In this document: piece after piece, positions 44,971 to 53,336 of the stretch
Layout of the letters: every line of letters starts with the position of its first letter
Position numbering within the stretch: the stretch's first letter is position 1
Source of the DNA: UTCFX2 sp002050125
Lineage (GTDB): Bacteria > Chloroflexota > Anaerolineae > Anaerolineales > UBA4823
Reading direction: 5' to 3'
Length of the DNA: 64,000 nucleotides
NCBI GenBank assembly: GCA_027494035.1
Contig: JAOSJQ010000001.1
Span: 3,224,001-3,288,000, forward strand
Notes under the pieces: generated by a model
What the model saw: only the letters and a program-made list of their open reading frames with translations
Database searches by the model: none
What the model was told of the DNA's origin: nothing
Program-made: the position numbers and the translations under genes

Positions 44971-46188
44971 TTAGTATCCGGACAATGTGGATGGCAACAC
45001 CTGTTCGGTCAATAATTTTCTGATATAGGAATTCTTCTCTGGACCATAGATCAAGGGTTTGAGCAAACGCTTACCGTGCGAGTATGTAAAAGCATAAAGC
45101 CGTGATAAGGGGGATGCCAGCCAGGGAAACAAACTGGAGATCTGCTCCGTCGAATAAGGTGAATAGGTGCGAGCGTAGTCCAGCACACTCTCGAACGAAC
45201 GCCCCACTTCGATCAATTGCGCCATATTGCTGCTCATATCGTCCGGCGACGCAATCGTGAAGGCTTTTAGGATTAATGCAAGATCGAATTCACGTGCTTT
45301 TATTTTACAAAAGGGCAAGATATGTTCTTCGATCCAGGTAGCCGCTTCCTGTGGGGAGAAGATCATTTCCATCGCCAGCGAGGCGATCCCTTCAGCAATT
45401 GTGAGCTGGGGACCCAGCGAGAAAAACACCGATTGCTCCAAATAACCTTTTTCACGAAAAAGATGCTGCTCTTTACAGCAAAATTCAGTGTGATGCCCCG
45501 GGTAGGCTTCATGACACAACTGATAAAGAAGCGAGAACAAATAAACCGGGCGGTCGAGGTTTAATTCCATGCGCGAGAAGTAATTTCCCATATACCAATT
45601 CGCCGCGCCGTAGGATACCCCGCGTACTGGGATGATTTCAATTTCCTCATTCTCAGGTAATTCAATCATCTGGCGGGTTCGCTTGCGCGCTTCAGCCAAG
45701 ATGATCTTCAGCGTCTCCAGCAGTTCATCTGGTTTATCGGCTGGAAAAACGGCGCGTTTCTGCCAGCGTTGAAATCGTTTTCTGACATCGCCTCGCCCAG
45801 GTAAAGCTTGATCCATGATCGCCAGGGCTTCTAAAAATTCACTCTCTGAGATCCACGCCGGCTGGATATCCAGAACGTTTTCGATGATCTCGAAAAACGG
45901 CGCCTCGGCGCCGGCGCGCACCCGCGCGATAGTTTCCATTGACTTAACGTGCTTAGCTAAATATTGAGATCGTGAGGGACTGAAATCCTCCTTTTCGAGC
46001 TGATCCTGCAAAGATTGCGCCTGTCCCGCAAGCGCCGAAAACGTCCAGGGCTCTTCGCTTTCGCACACACGCATTAATTCTGGAGGACCATAATACGCAT
46101 CCAGAAACGGCGATGAATCGACCGCCTGAAACGCTCGATCCATTCGCAGCGCCAAAAGAATATATTGATCGATCCAGGAATTTTCCAC
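44971..46188 (-). CDS. DUF885-like zinc metalloprotein
   Basis: The C-terminal half contains HEAYPGHHTEF, the zinc motif of the DUF885/M32-like family (HExxPGH), followed by a Glu in LTIAEGIASLAME. Residues before it are mostly helical. There is no signal peptide, so the protein should be cytoplasmic. The start is uncertain: a GTG at 46188 gives 405 residues and avoids overlap with the metV-metF stop, while the frame stays open up to 46260. It probably reads through from the upstream methylene-THF reductase gene. Confidence 0.75.
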   Translation of the reverse strand: MENSWIDQYILLALRMDRAFQAVDSSPFLDAYYGPPELMRVCESEEPWTFSALAGQAQSLQDQLEKEDFSPSRSQYLAKHVKSMETIARVRAGAEAPFFEIIENVLDIQPAWISESEFLEALAIMDQALPGRGDVRKRFQRWQKRAVFPADKPDELLETLKIILAEARKRTRQMIELPENEEIEIIPVRGVSYGAANWYMGNYFSRMELNLDRPVYLFSLLYQLCHEAYPGHHTEFCCKEQHLFREKGYLEQSVFFSLGPQLTIAEGIASLAMEMIFSPQEAATWIEEHILPFCKIKAREFDLALILKAFTIASPDDMSSNMAQLIEVGRSFESVLDYARTYSPYSTEQISSLFPWLASPLSRLYAFTYSHGKRLLKPLIYGPEKNSYIRKLLTEQVLPSTLSGY

Positions 46189-46204
46189 GGACTGTCGAGC
46201 AGAG

Positions 46205-47656
46205 CTAGACCGCGACCGTTTTAGGTTCCAAACCTGCTTCAGTGATGATGCGCGGCACAATCTCTTCCCATCCCACTGCCATCAGGTGAATGCCATTGAC
46301 GCCTTGCTTGTTCTTGACTGCTTCAATCAACTCGAGTGCAATCTGAACGCCTTCTTCCGCTGCCCCGTCGCCCGCTTTTTCCATGCGTTTCAGGATATGC
46401 TCTGGCACAAACACCCCTGGAACTTCCTTGTCCATATATTGCGCCACTTTATAGCTTTTCAGCGGGGTGATCCCGATAAGGATGTAAACCTTATCGAGGA
46501 TGTTCCGTTTTGCCATTTCATTCAGCCAGATTTCCAATCCATCGGGGTCATAAACCAGGTTCGTCTGGAAGAATTGAGCGCCGGCATTGACCTTTTTATG
46601 CTCGCGCAGCGCCTGGAATTTCGGCTCTGATGCAAAAGGAGAGGCTGCCGCGCCCAGGAAAAATTTGGGCGGGAACTTCATGGTGCGTCCGTCCATATAC
46701 ACACCTTCATCCCGCATCCGGCGCAGTACCCAGAGCATCTGCACCGAATCGACGTCCACGATCTCCATCTTTCCCCGCGGATCCGGCGACAATACCATGC
46801 TGTCGCCTGAAAGGCATAAGATGTTTCTCACCCCGAGCGCAGTTGCGCCCAATACTTCAGCTTGTAATCCAACCCGCGTTCGGTCTCGCGCGGCGATCTG
46901 CATTACCGGCTCCGCGCCGTTTTGAACACAGATTGTGCTGCACGCCCAACTCGACATGCGGGGCGTCGCCGATGGGGAATCGGTAAAGTTTATGGCTGGG
47001 ACGTAGGGTTTAACAAGGTTGATGTTTTCGATCAGTTTTTTAGTGGCAATCGTCTGCGGCGGCGCGACCTCGCAGGTAACGACAAACTCTCCAGCTTTCA
47101 AACGGCGCTCCAATTCGGAGGCAGGTTCGCTATACGCCGGCGGATGATATTCCGAATCTCCCTGCCACCACTCCGGTTGGCGCACCGGTCGGAAGACCGA
47201 GTCCCACGCCGTAGTCCGTCTTGCGGGATTGCCCGAAAGCATTTCGCCGACGAAGTGCTTCGTGCCCACCTTTTGCACCTGGCGAACTACGTCGCCCCAG
47301 GTTTCTCCGCCCGCCTTGTCCCAATCAAGCGGCGGGAGCACTTCCAGCAGCATTTCCTCACGACCCATTTTGAAGGCGCGTTCGTAGATTTTGTACCAAA
47401 CGCATGGACGGGTTTCATCCACGTAGCAAAACTCCGGGGTCGATCCGCCGCATGGGCCATTTCGAAGCCCTTTCGGACACTCCATTGGACAGATAAAGGC
47501 TGTTTCCTGGAGCAAACAGTTGCCGCACATCCGGCAGCCAAACAATGGCCCCTTGACAAGCCGTTCTACGGTTACCAGCACACGCGTCCCGAATGGTTCT
47601 TTCTTGAAAGGCATAAATGCGGGCTGCCAGCGGCGCCCCGGTGTGAATCCAGGCAT
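46205..47656 (-). CDS. metF: MetV-MetF fusion: methylene-tetrahydrofolate reductase with N-terminal Cys-rich domain
   Basis: This 483-residue protein has an N-terminal MetV-like domain (about 30-185) with cysteines in CRMCGNC, FICPMECPKGLRNGPCGG and ETRPCVWYK, and a C-terminal MetF TIM barrel (about 190-483) with FVVTCEVAPP, INFTDSPSATPRMS and NILCLSGDS. In acetogens MetV and MetF are separate subunits of an iron-sulfur/zinc flavoprotein that reduces methylene-THF to methyl-THF. Here they are one chain. A strong AAAGGAG site precedes the ATG. It sits just downstream of the acs operon terminator and supplies the methyl donor to AcsE. Confidence 0.93.
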   Translation of the reverse strand: MPGFTPGRRWQPAFMPFKKEPFGTRVLVTVERLVKGPLFGCRMCGNCLLQETAFICPMECPKGLRNGPCGGSTPEFCYVDETRPCVWYKIYERAFKMGREEMLLEVLPPLDWDKAGGETWGDVVRQVQKVGTKHFVGEMLSGNPARRTTAWDSVFRPVRQPEWWQGDSEYHPPAYSEPASELERRLKAGEFVVTCEVAPPQTIATKKLIENINLVKPYVPAINFTDSPSATPRMSSWACSTICVQNGAEPVMQIAARDRTRVGLQAEVLGATALGVRNILCLSGDSMVLSPDPRGKMEIVDVDSVQMLWVLRRMRDEGVYMDGRTMKFPPKFFLGAAASPFASEPKFQALREHKKVNAGAQFFQTNLVYDPDGLEIWLNEMAKRNILDKVYILIGITPLKSYKVAQYMDKEVPGVFVPEHILKRMEKAGDGAAEEGVQIALELIEAVKNKQGVNGIHLMAVGWEEIVPRIITEAGLEPKTVAV

Positions 47657-47723
47657 ATTGTTTCTCCTTTGTACTGTTTTATTACTTCAACCAATAACCA
47701 TTGTATCTTAATATAGGACTAAA

Positions 47724-47753
47724 ACCCTCTGATTTATAGCACAATCAGAGGGT
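47724..47753 (-). terminator. Intrinsic terminator of the acs operon
   Basis: An 11-base perfect stem (ACCCTCTGATT with AATCAGAGGGT) around an eight-base loop is followed on the minus strand by TTTT. It lies 18 bases after the acsE stop and separates the acs operon from metV-metF. Confidence 0.88.
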
Positions 47754-47770
47754 CTGAAGTGAGAACAACT

Positions 47771-48694
47771 CTATTGATTCAGGTAGCCATCTGCATAGAT
47801 AACTTTGTTCAGCAGAATTTGTACGGTCTTCCAGATCGCCATTTGCTCCGGATCGGATGGATCGACATCGTCGAATTGAGGCTCTTCCATCGCGGCGATC
47901 CGATCGGCAATTTTTAGATAGAGTCTGCCAACTGCTGTGCTCTCATCGCGTTCTTCAATAATCCGAATGGTCTCTTGTTGTTCGATATCCATTGGATTGG
48001 CGATCATCATCTGAAGACCCACACCCATCAACATCGCGCCATACACCCGGTTGATCAGCGGGCGGTTCTCGTTCGGCACCGCGTTTGACACGTTGGACAA
48101 TCCAACAGAAATATTGGGTGGAGGATCCCAGGCGTATTGCAGCGTCCTCACCGCTTCAATTAAATGTGGACAATATTCCTGGCATCCCGAAACCGTCAAT
48201 ACCAGCGGGTCGATAATCAGATTCTCCATTGGGTAATCGATTTCCATCATGCGCGGGATCAGGGTCTCGACCGCGATGTTGACCCGTTCGTCTGCCGCGA
48301 TTGGGATCCCCGATGTACCCATCGTCAGCGCAATGAGGCGCGCGTTATATTGCTTCGCCAGCAGCGGCACTTTTTCCAGGCGCTCCGGTTCTGCCGAGGT
48401 GGAATTGATGATCGGCTGCGCTTTAGTGACCTTCTTCAAACCGGCTTCAATCCCCAGCAGGTTGGTCGAATCGAAGCTGAGCGGCACATCCACCACCGCC
48501 TCGACCGCATCGACCATCCAGGGGAAGACTTCTTCGCCATCCTTTTTGCGCGGACCCAGGTTCAGATCGAGCGCCTGGGCGCCGGCTTCCACCTGCCGCA
48601 CGGCAAGGTCTTGAAAGAATTTTGCATCCCGGTTTGCCAACGCCTCCTTTACCTTCTCAGAGATGATGTGAATATTTTCGCCAATGATGTACAT
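47771..48694 (-). CDS. acsE: Methyltetrahydrofolate:corrinoid/iron-sulfur protein methyltransferase
   Basis: This 307-residue TIM-barrel enzyme of the pterin-binding family starts MYIIGENIHIISEKVKE and continues with ALDLNLGPRKKDGEE and VPLSFDSTN, which align with Moorella AcsE. It moves the methyl group of methyl-THF to the cobalt of the CoFeSP (AcsCD). I use ATG 48694 by that alignment. An ATG three codons upstream is possible. It is the last gene before the terminator, 81 bases from the RACo-type gene. Confidence 0.95.
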   Translation of the reverse strand: MYIIGENIHIISEKVKEALANRDAKFFQDLAVRQVEAGAQALDLNLGPRKKDGEEVFPWMVDAVEAVVDVPLSFDSTNLLGIEAGLKKVTKAQPIINSTSAEPERLEKVPLLAKQYNARLIALTMGTSGIPIAADERVNIAVETLIPRMMEIDYPMENLIIDPLVLTVSGCQEYCPHLIEAVRTLQYAWDPPPNISVGLSNVSNAVPNENRPLINRVYGAMLMGVGLQMMIANPMDIEQQETIRIIEERDESTAVGRLYLKIADRIAAMEEPQFDDVDPSDPEQMAIWKTVQILLNKVIYADGYLNQ

Positions 48695-48775
48695 CTTTTC
48701 CATCCTTTTTTTGCGTCTGATAATCAGCCAGGCGGTATTTTTTCCCTGCAATGTGTAACTTTTACGGGATATTCG

Positions 48776-50710
48776 TCATCCTGCGAACATTCCGTTGACG
48801 CTTGGGAATTTCGAAAGATCGGTGTGCGGCAAGAACAGCGCCGACATAAATGCATCATAGAACCTGTTGTCGGCTGAAAGTTCGATATACGTCATTTTTG
48901 AGGCGATTTCGGTGATACGTTCGCGCGATTTACGGTCCAGCAACGCATAATACGCCCCCCGAACCGAGGTGTTGCCCAGGAACTGGAAGTGATCCCACGG
49001 TAAATCCGGCAGCAACCCAATTTGAATCGCTTTTTCGATATTGATGTATTTACCGAAAGAACCTCCTATCAGCATTTGTTCGATCATCTCCATTGAAACG
49101 CCAACGCTCTCAGCCAGAACATTATAGCCGGCATAGATCGCCCCTTTAGTCCGCAGCAGATTGTCCACATCAACGCGCGTGATTGCGATATCCTTTCCGG
49201 TTTGTGTCTCATCCTTCCAAGCCAGAACATATTCGGGACCCTGAGCGCCCTCGCGGATTCTCGGGGTTTCCAGGTGCAAGTTAAAATTACCGGCTTTGTC
49301 GATTATCCCGGTGATGAACATCTCTGCCAGCAGGGAAATCAGCCCGCTCCCACAAATTCCAGCCGGTTTTGCGCCGCCAATCACCCGGTAGTTCGGTTCC
49401 AGGTCATTGTTATTGATCCACACTTCTTCGATTGCGCCCCGGGTCGCTCGCATTCCATTAGCCACCCCGGCGCCTTCAAACGCCGGTCCCGCAGAACAGG
49501 CGCACGCAACCAGCCATTCTTCCGACCCGAGCACAATTTCTCCATTTGTGCCAACATCCATAAAAAGCGTTATCTTCTCAGAGAGATCCATCCCCGAAGC
49601 ATGTACGCCGGCGGTAATATCAGCGCCTACATAAGAAGCAATTCCTGGAAGACAATCAACCGTCGCCTCAGGATGGATATCGATCCCAACCTCTTGCGCG
49701 GTAAGCAATGGCGGCTGGTTAACCGCGGTGATAAATGGGGATAGTCGAATGCTTGCCGCCGGAATGCCGAGCAGCAGATGGATCATCGTGCTGTTCCCTG
49801 CAACGACCGCTTTTACAGTCCGCCCCGATAAATCCTGCGCCTGCTCTCCGGCTCGCTGGCTGACCCGCTCGATCAGGCTGTTAATGGTCGCCAGCACCAA
49901 CTGCCGGAGTTCTTCATCGCCGCTGTTCTTGCCGGCATAGACGATGCGCGAGATGACATCTTCGCCGCGTGAAATTTGACCGTTGTATTCCGACGCCTGC
50001 GCACGTACCTGTCCTGACACCAGATCTACCAGCCAGACCGTTACGGTCGTCGTTCCAATGTCGATGGCTGCGCCCCAAATAGGCTCTATATCAGCTACTA
50101 ACCCCGGCAACAGATCAATTAGCCGGGCAGGCTGGAGGTCTTCGCCAACCTCAGTCCCGGTATCGAGGAGGGCTGTAACCTCCCACTGCCCCTCCCGCAG
50201 TATACCTCCCAGCTTCCGCAGCGTTGCAAGCGAAACCGTGACTGGCGCTAATCCAACTTGCTGCCGCAAAGCCGTGAGGAGGCGGCTGAGATCATCTGTC
50301 TGATCGTCCATATTGGGTTCGGACAGATTCAATTTCACTCTACGAATAGATTGATCGGCGGAGAAAAGATAATCGGAGGGTACGCGGACTTCCGCAACCG
50401 TCAGGTCGGTTGTCAGGCGTCGTTCGATTTTCTCTTGGGCAGGCACGTGGACATCCACGTCGCCCTCGACAACCGTCTGACACGCCAACGCGTAACCCAG
50501 CGCGACATCCTCAGTCGTTAAGCGCAGTGTGCTGCGGCGGCGCACAGTACCATCCAAAATCTGCACCGCACACCGCCCGCAGCGTCCCTGCCCTCCGCAA
50601 GGTTGATTTACATCGATCCCCGCCAGCTGCGCCGCTTCGGAAAGTAGCGTGCCTGATGGCACCTGAACGGCTTTATCTCCCAGATCAAATCTTACAGTAA
50701 ATTCCTTCAT
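48776..50710 (-). CDS. Corrinoid-activating [2Fe-2S]/ASKHA ATPase (RACo/AcsV type), copy 1
   Basis: This 644-residue protein has an N-terminal ferredoxin domain with CGGQGRCGRC and a further Cys near residue 78, a linker, a DUF4445-type middle and a C-terminal ASKHA ATPase (AAIDIGTTTVTVWL, MDVGTNGEIVLG, GGSFGKYINIEKA). RACo reduces the inactive Co(II) state of the CoFeSP at the cost of ATP. It lies between acsC and acsE, the position expected for acsV. Confidence 0.93.
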   Translation of the reverse strand: MKEFTVRFDLGDKAVQVPSGTLLSEAAQLAGIDVNQPCGGQGRCGRCAVQILDGTVRRRSTLRLTTEDVALGYALACQTVVEGDVDVHVPAQEKIERRLTTDLTVAEVRVPSDYLFSADQSIRRVKLNLSEPNMDDQTDDLSRLLTALRQQVGLAPVTVSLATLRKLGGILREGQWEVTALLDTGTEVGEDLQPARLIDLLPGLVADIEPIWGAAIDIGTTTVTVWLVDLVSGQVRAQASEYNGQISRGEDVISRIVYAGKNSGDEELRQLVLATINSLIERVSQRAGEQAQDLSGRTVKAVVAGNSTMIHLLLGIPAASIRLSPFITAVNQPPLLTAQEVGIDIHPEATVDCLPGIASYVGADITAGVHASGMDLSEKITLFMDVGTNGEIVLGSEEWLVACACSAGPAFEGAGVANGMRATRGAIEEVWINNNDLEPNYRVIGGAKPAGICGSGLISLLAEMFITGIIDKAGNFNLHLETPRIREGAQGPEYVLAWKDETQTGKDIAITRVDVDNLLRTKGAIYAGYNVLAESVGVSMEMIEQMLIGGSFGKYINIEKAIQIGLLPDLPWDHFQFLGNTSVRGAYYALLDRKSRERITEIASKMTYIELSADNRFYDAFMSALFLPHTDLSKFPSVNGMFAG

Positions 50711-50733
50711 CAGTAAATTGCCAGGTTATTTGG

Positions 50734-52056
50734 CTAAAGCGCCTCTTTAAGGAATTTTGGAATATCAACCGCCTCGCGTGGCCCGACCCGCACGTCCCAT
50801 CCGGGCAGCTCTTCTTCCAGTTCGCCTGAAAGCACTGCAACGTGGCCCGGTAGCACGACTCGTTTCGGGCTGACTTTACTTGCCAGATCGCTGCCCTTGA
50901 CCGATTTTGCAATTCGCTCAGCGTCGAATTTCCCCGCAGCCCAGGCGGTCAGCACGCTCATTCCTTCTGCATCGCACACCATCAACCAGGCGGGCAAACC
51001 CGATCCCTCAACCTCATTCGCAACACTGAAATAAGTAATGCTGAAATTGGTAGTCACCAGAACCGGGGCTTCAGAGTTCGGATTGTTGATTTCATACACG
51101 CCTGGCTGGACCTGGATCGGTTTTTGGGGATCGGTATAGATGTTTTGGCGCAGGACCAATAATGGATACACCTCATCAGGCTTGAAATCGTCTATGACAA
51201 CAAACCCAGCGTATTTCGAAATCGCCTGGGTCGCCGCAACCAGATCCTTAGGGAAGACAATAATCGGAAAACCCAGAGGTTTAAAATTCTTCTTCAACGC
51301 CATGCGCCGCGCTATTGTGTTGAAGGTCAGCATCGCTCCCAACCCAGTCGTATCCGGATCGATAGCCAGATCCTCCACGCCTTTGCCGCGGATCTTTTCC
51401 GTCAGGTCTGCAGAAGTTTCCAGGTCCGTCGAGATGACCGCCAGCGCTGCCTTATGTTCCTGTGCAAGCGCGGCCATTACTTCCCAATTCGACTTATCCG
51501 CGCCATGAATTAATGCACTTTCGCCAGCTTCCAACGCTTTCAGACCGGCGCTGATGATGCTCGGATCGCGGCTCACCAGAATCAGGGGGCGTTTGCTCGC
51601 TTCACGCGCAAGCTTAACTGCGGCGCTGAACTTCTCCGGATCTCCACTGGCGGCTTCAATTGCAAAACCATCCACAGTGAGTTCAATTCCGACATAGTTC
51701 ACAACATACCTGTCTGCCGCGCTTATTTTTGCTTTTATTGCCTCAGGCGATTCAGTGTCAACAACCTTGACGAACAAACCCGGTTTATTGTAGAAGGTCT
51801 TTTCGTGCCGAAAAAGCACCACCTCGTTGCCGGCTTTTGTTTCATATCCGTCGGACTTCAGCGAAACCAGCCGGATCGGCGGGGCGGATGACTCCGCCAG
51901 CAAGGCTATTGATTCCTCCGTCACGTAAGGGCAGGCGCTCAATTCCACCTGTTTAGCAGCCAGTTTCATCGCAAAAGCCAGACAGGTCGGGAATCCACAT
52001 TCTTTGCAATTCGTTTGCGGCAGCAGTTTATAGATTTGTATGCCTGAAAGAGCCAT
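50734..52056 (-). CDS. acsC: Corrinoid/iron-sulfur protein large subunit
   Basis: This 440-residue protein starts with the [4Fe-4S] domain: CKECGFPTC and a later Cys in LSACPYV (four ligands within about residues 17-42). A TIM-barrel middle and a C-terminal B12-binding domain follow. It carries the cobalamin that takes the methyl group from AcsE and delivers it to the acetyl-CoA synthase. It pairs with acsD upstream. Confidence 0.96.
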   Translation of the reverse strand: MALSGIQIYKLLPQTNCKECGFPTCLAFAMKLAAKQVELSACPYVTEESIALLAESSAPPIRLVSLKSDGYETKAGNEVVLFRHEKTFYNKPGLFVKVVDTESPEAIKAKISAADRYVVNYVGIELTVDGFAIEAASGDPEKFSAAVKLAREASKRPLILVSRDPSIISAGLKALEAGESALIHGADKSNWEVMAALAQEHKAALAVISTDLETSADLTEKIRGKGVEDLAIDPDTTGLGAMLTFNTIARRMALKKNFKPLGFPIIVFPKDLVAATQAISKYAGFVVIDDFKPDEVYPLLVLRQNIYTDPQKPIQVQPGVYEINNPNSEAPVLVTTNFSITYFSVANEVEGSGLPAWLMVCDAEGMSVLTAWAAGKFDAERIAKSVKGSDLASKVSPKRVVLPGHVAVLSGELEEELPGWDVRVGPREAVDIPKFLKEAL

Positions 52057-52102
52057 TGTTCTCTCTCCGATGATATTCGATAATAGATGTTCTATAATTC
52101 GT

Positions 52103-53083
52103 TTAGACCGAGACCATATCGGGTGCGGTCATCAAATCCTGAATCGCTGCCTCTACCTGCTTCAAACTTTCAGGATGGCGCAGCACCAGGATGTTTGCGC
52201 CGGCTTCCAGCAGCGCAATTGCAGTCATAGTCTCCCAATTGATTGCTCGTTGCAGCCAGTCGCCCCAGGATTCGGGAACGCCTTCGCCAACTTTGGATTC
52301 CTTGGTTTTCCAGGCCTCGTAACCCGGGGTCACCAGCATCGGAAGTTGGGTCATCGCATCGCCCTGTAACGCCGCCAATCTCAGACGCTCCATTACTGAA
52401 TAGCCATATTCAATTCCATAACCCAGCGCGCCGGTGGTCGGGTCCATGATCACGCGGTCGAGCGGCAAACCCATATCGCTGATCAGGATGTTGAGTTGTT
52501 TTGCCAGGTTTACGTCCATCGGAGAGCGCGCAGTGATTACGTGATCGTTTGCCATCGCAGTCGCCACGATAGTGCGGTAATTTTTATCTTCGCAAATTCC
52601 AAGCGCCAACCGCTCGCCCTTGGTCGCCTCTGCAACCGCCACCAATAGCAAATTGTCCACTTCAGACTGCCCCGGCCCAAACACGATGAGCGGGAGCCCG
52701 CTCGCTTGCAAAACCGCTTTGACAGTTGCCACCGCAGTCTCGGGCGACATTGGCTGACCTGCGCTGTCCGTGAGACTCAAGGTTAATTGAATGGCATCCG
52801 CCCCAACTTCTTCGGCGGCTTTTGCCCAGGCTGCAGGATCATCGATCACATTTTCCCAGGTTTTCACCAGCAAGGGCGACCAATCGTCCGGTCTACGATC
52901 ACGGATTTCGAGCGCGACAACCGGTCGATTTGGGATCGCGCCTTCGAAATGCATAAAGGGCATGCATGTTTCGCCGCCAACGACGACTTTGCTGGTGCGG
53001 GTTCCGCCTTCAGCCGCCGTCGCTCCCAGTACGACCTGACGCACAGACCCAGGCCATTTATCCTTTGGTATTTCGATTGGCAT
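52103..53083 (-). CDS. acsD: Corrinoid/iron-sulfur protein small subunit
   Basis: This 326-residue TIM-barrel protein has the AcsD lines VVLGATAAEGGTRTSKVVVGGE and RVIMDPTTGALGYGIEYGYS (both long conserved blocks, quoted only in part here as VVLGATAAEGG and PTTGALGYGIEYGYS). It binds AcsC to form the CoFeSP. A CCAGGAGGA site precedes the ATG. It is separated from acsB by 253 bases that contain a terminator-like hairpin and a short open frame. Confidence 0.95.
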   Translation of the reverse strand: MPIEIPKDKWPGSVRQVVLGATAAEGGTRTSKVVVGGETCMPFMHFEGAIPNRPVVALEIRDRRPDDWSPLLVKTWENVIDDPAAWAKAAEEVGADAIQLTLSLTDSAGQPMSPETAVATVKAVLQASGLPLIVFGPGQSEVDNLLLVAVAEATKGERLALGICEDKNYRTIVATAMANDHVITARSPMDVNLAKQLNILISDMGLPLDRVIMDPTTGALGYGIEYGYSVMERLRLAALQGDAMTQLPMLVTPGYEAWKTKESKVGEGVPESWGDWLQRAINWETMTAIALLEAGANILVLRHPESLKQVEAAIQDLMTAPDMVSV

Positions 53084-53113
53084 ATTTCCTCCTGGTTTTT
53101 TCTCTATGATTCA

Positions 53114-53215
53114 TCACTGGATGATGCGGTTTTTCAATGCTTCCAGCCTTGTTTCCAATGTTAATTTTGCGGTCTCTGCAATTGATGCTTCTGGAGAACG
53201 GTTCGCAACTCCCAT
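53114..53215 (-). CDS. Possible small helical protein in the acsB-acsD gap
   Basis: An ATG at 53215 opens 33 residues (ending TLETRLEALKNRIIQ) with an amphipathic-helix pattern and a protein-like composition. The frame stays open upstream through possible GTG and TTG starts, adding a plausible VRDLLN segment. The ribosome site is weak. It could be a small accessory subunit, the remnant of a longer gene, or chance. The next gene is acsD, 30 bases later. Confidence 0.3.
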   Translation of the reverse strand: MGVANRSPEASIAETAKLTLETRLEALKNRIIQ

Positions 53216-53273
53216 ATTCAGTAAATCTCTCACCCACAACAGAAAGTTTCGTTATATCCTATAAAAAATCGCT

Positions 53274-53309
53274 CGTAGAGGAGCGCACTTTATGGTACGC
53301 CCCTCTACG
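53274..53309 (-). terminator. Terminator-like hairpin after acsB
   Basis: CGTAGAGG pairs with CCTCTACG, extended by a GCG/CGC pair, and on the minus strand an ATTTTTT tract follows after four bases. It may reduce read-through from acsB into acsD-acsC, as an attenuator, or mark an internal end of transcript. Confidence 0.6.
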
Positions 53310-53336
53310 CAAAGCGGGCAAATTTATCGTTCGGGT

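Noticed and set aside
46922..47716. 264-codon plus-strand open frame
   Set aside because: It is antisense to the strongly supported metV-metF gene and shows no domain.
48164..48877. 237-codon plus-strand open frame
   Set aside because: It is antisense to acsE and part of the RACo-type gene.
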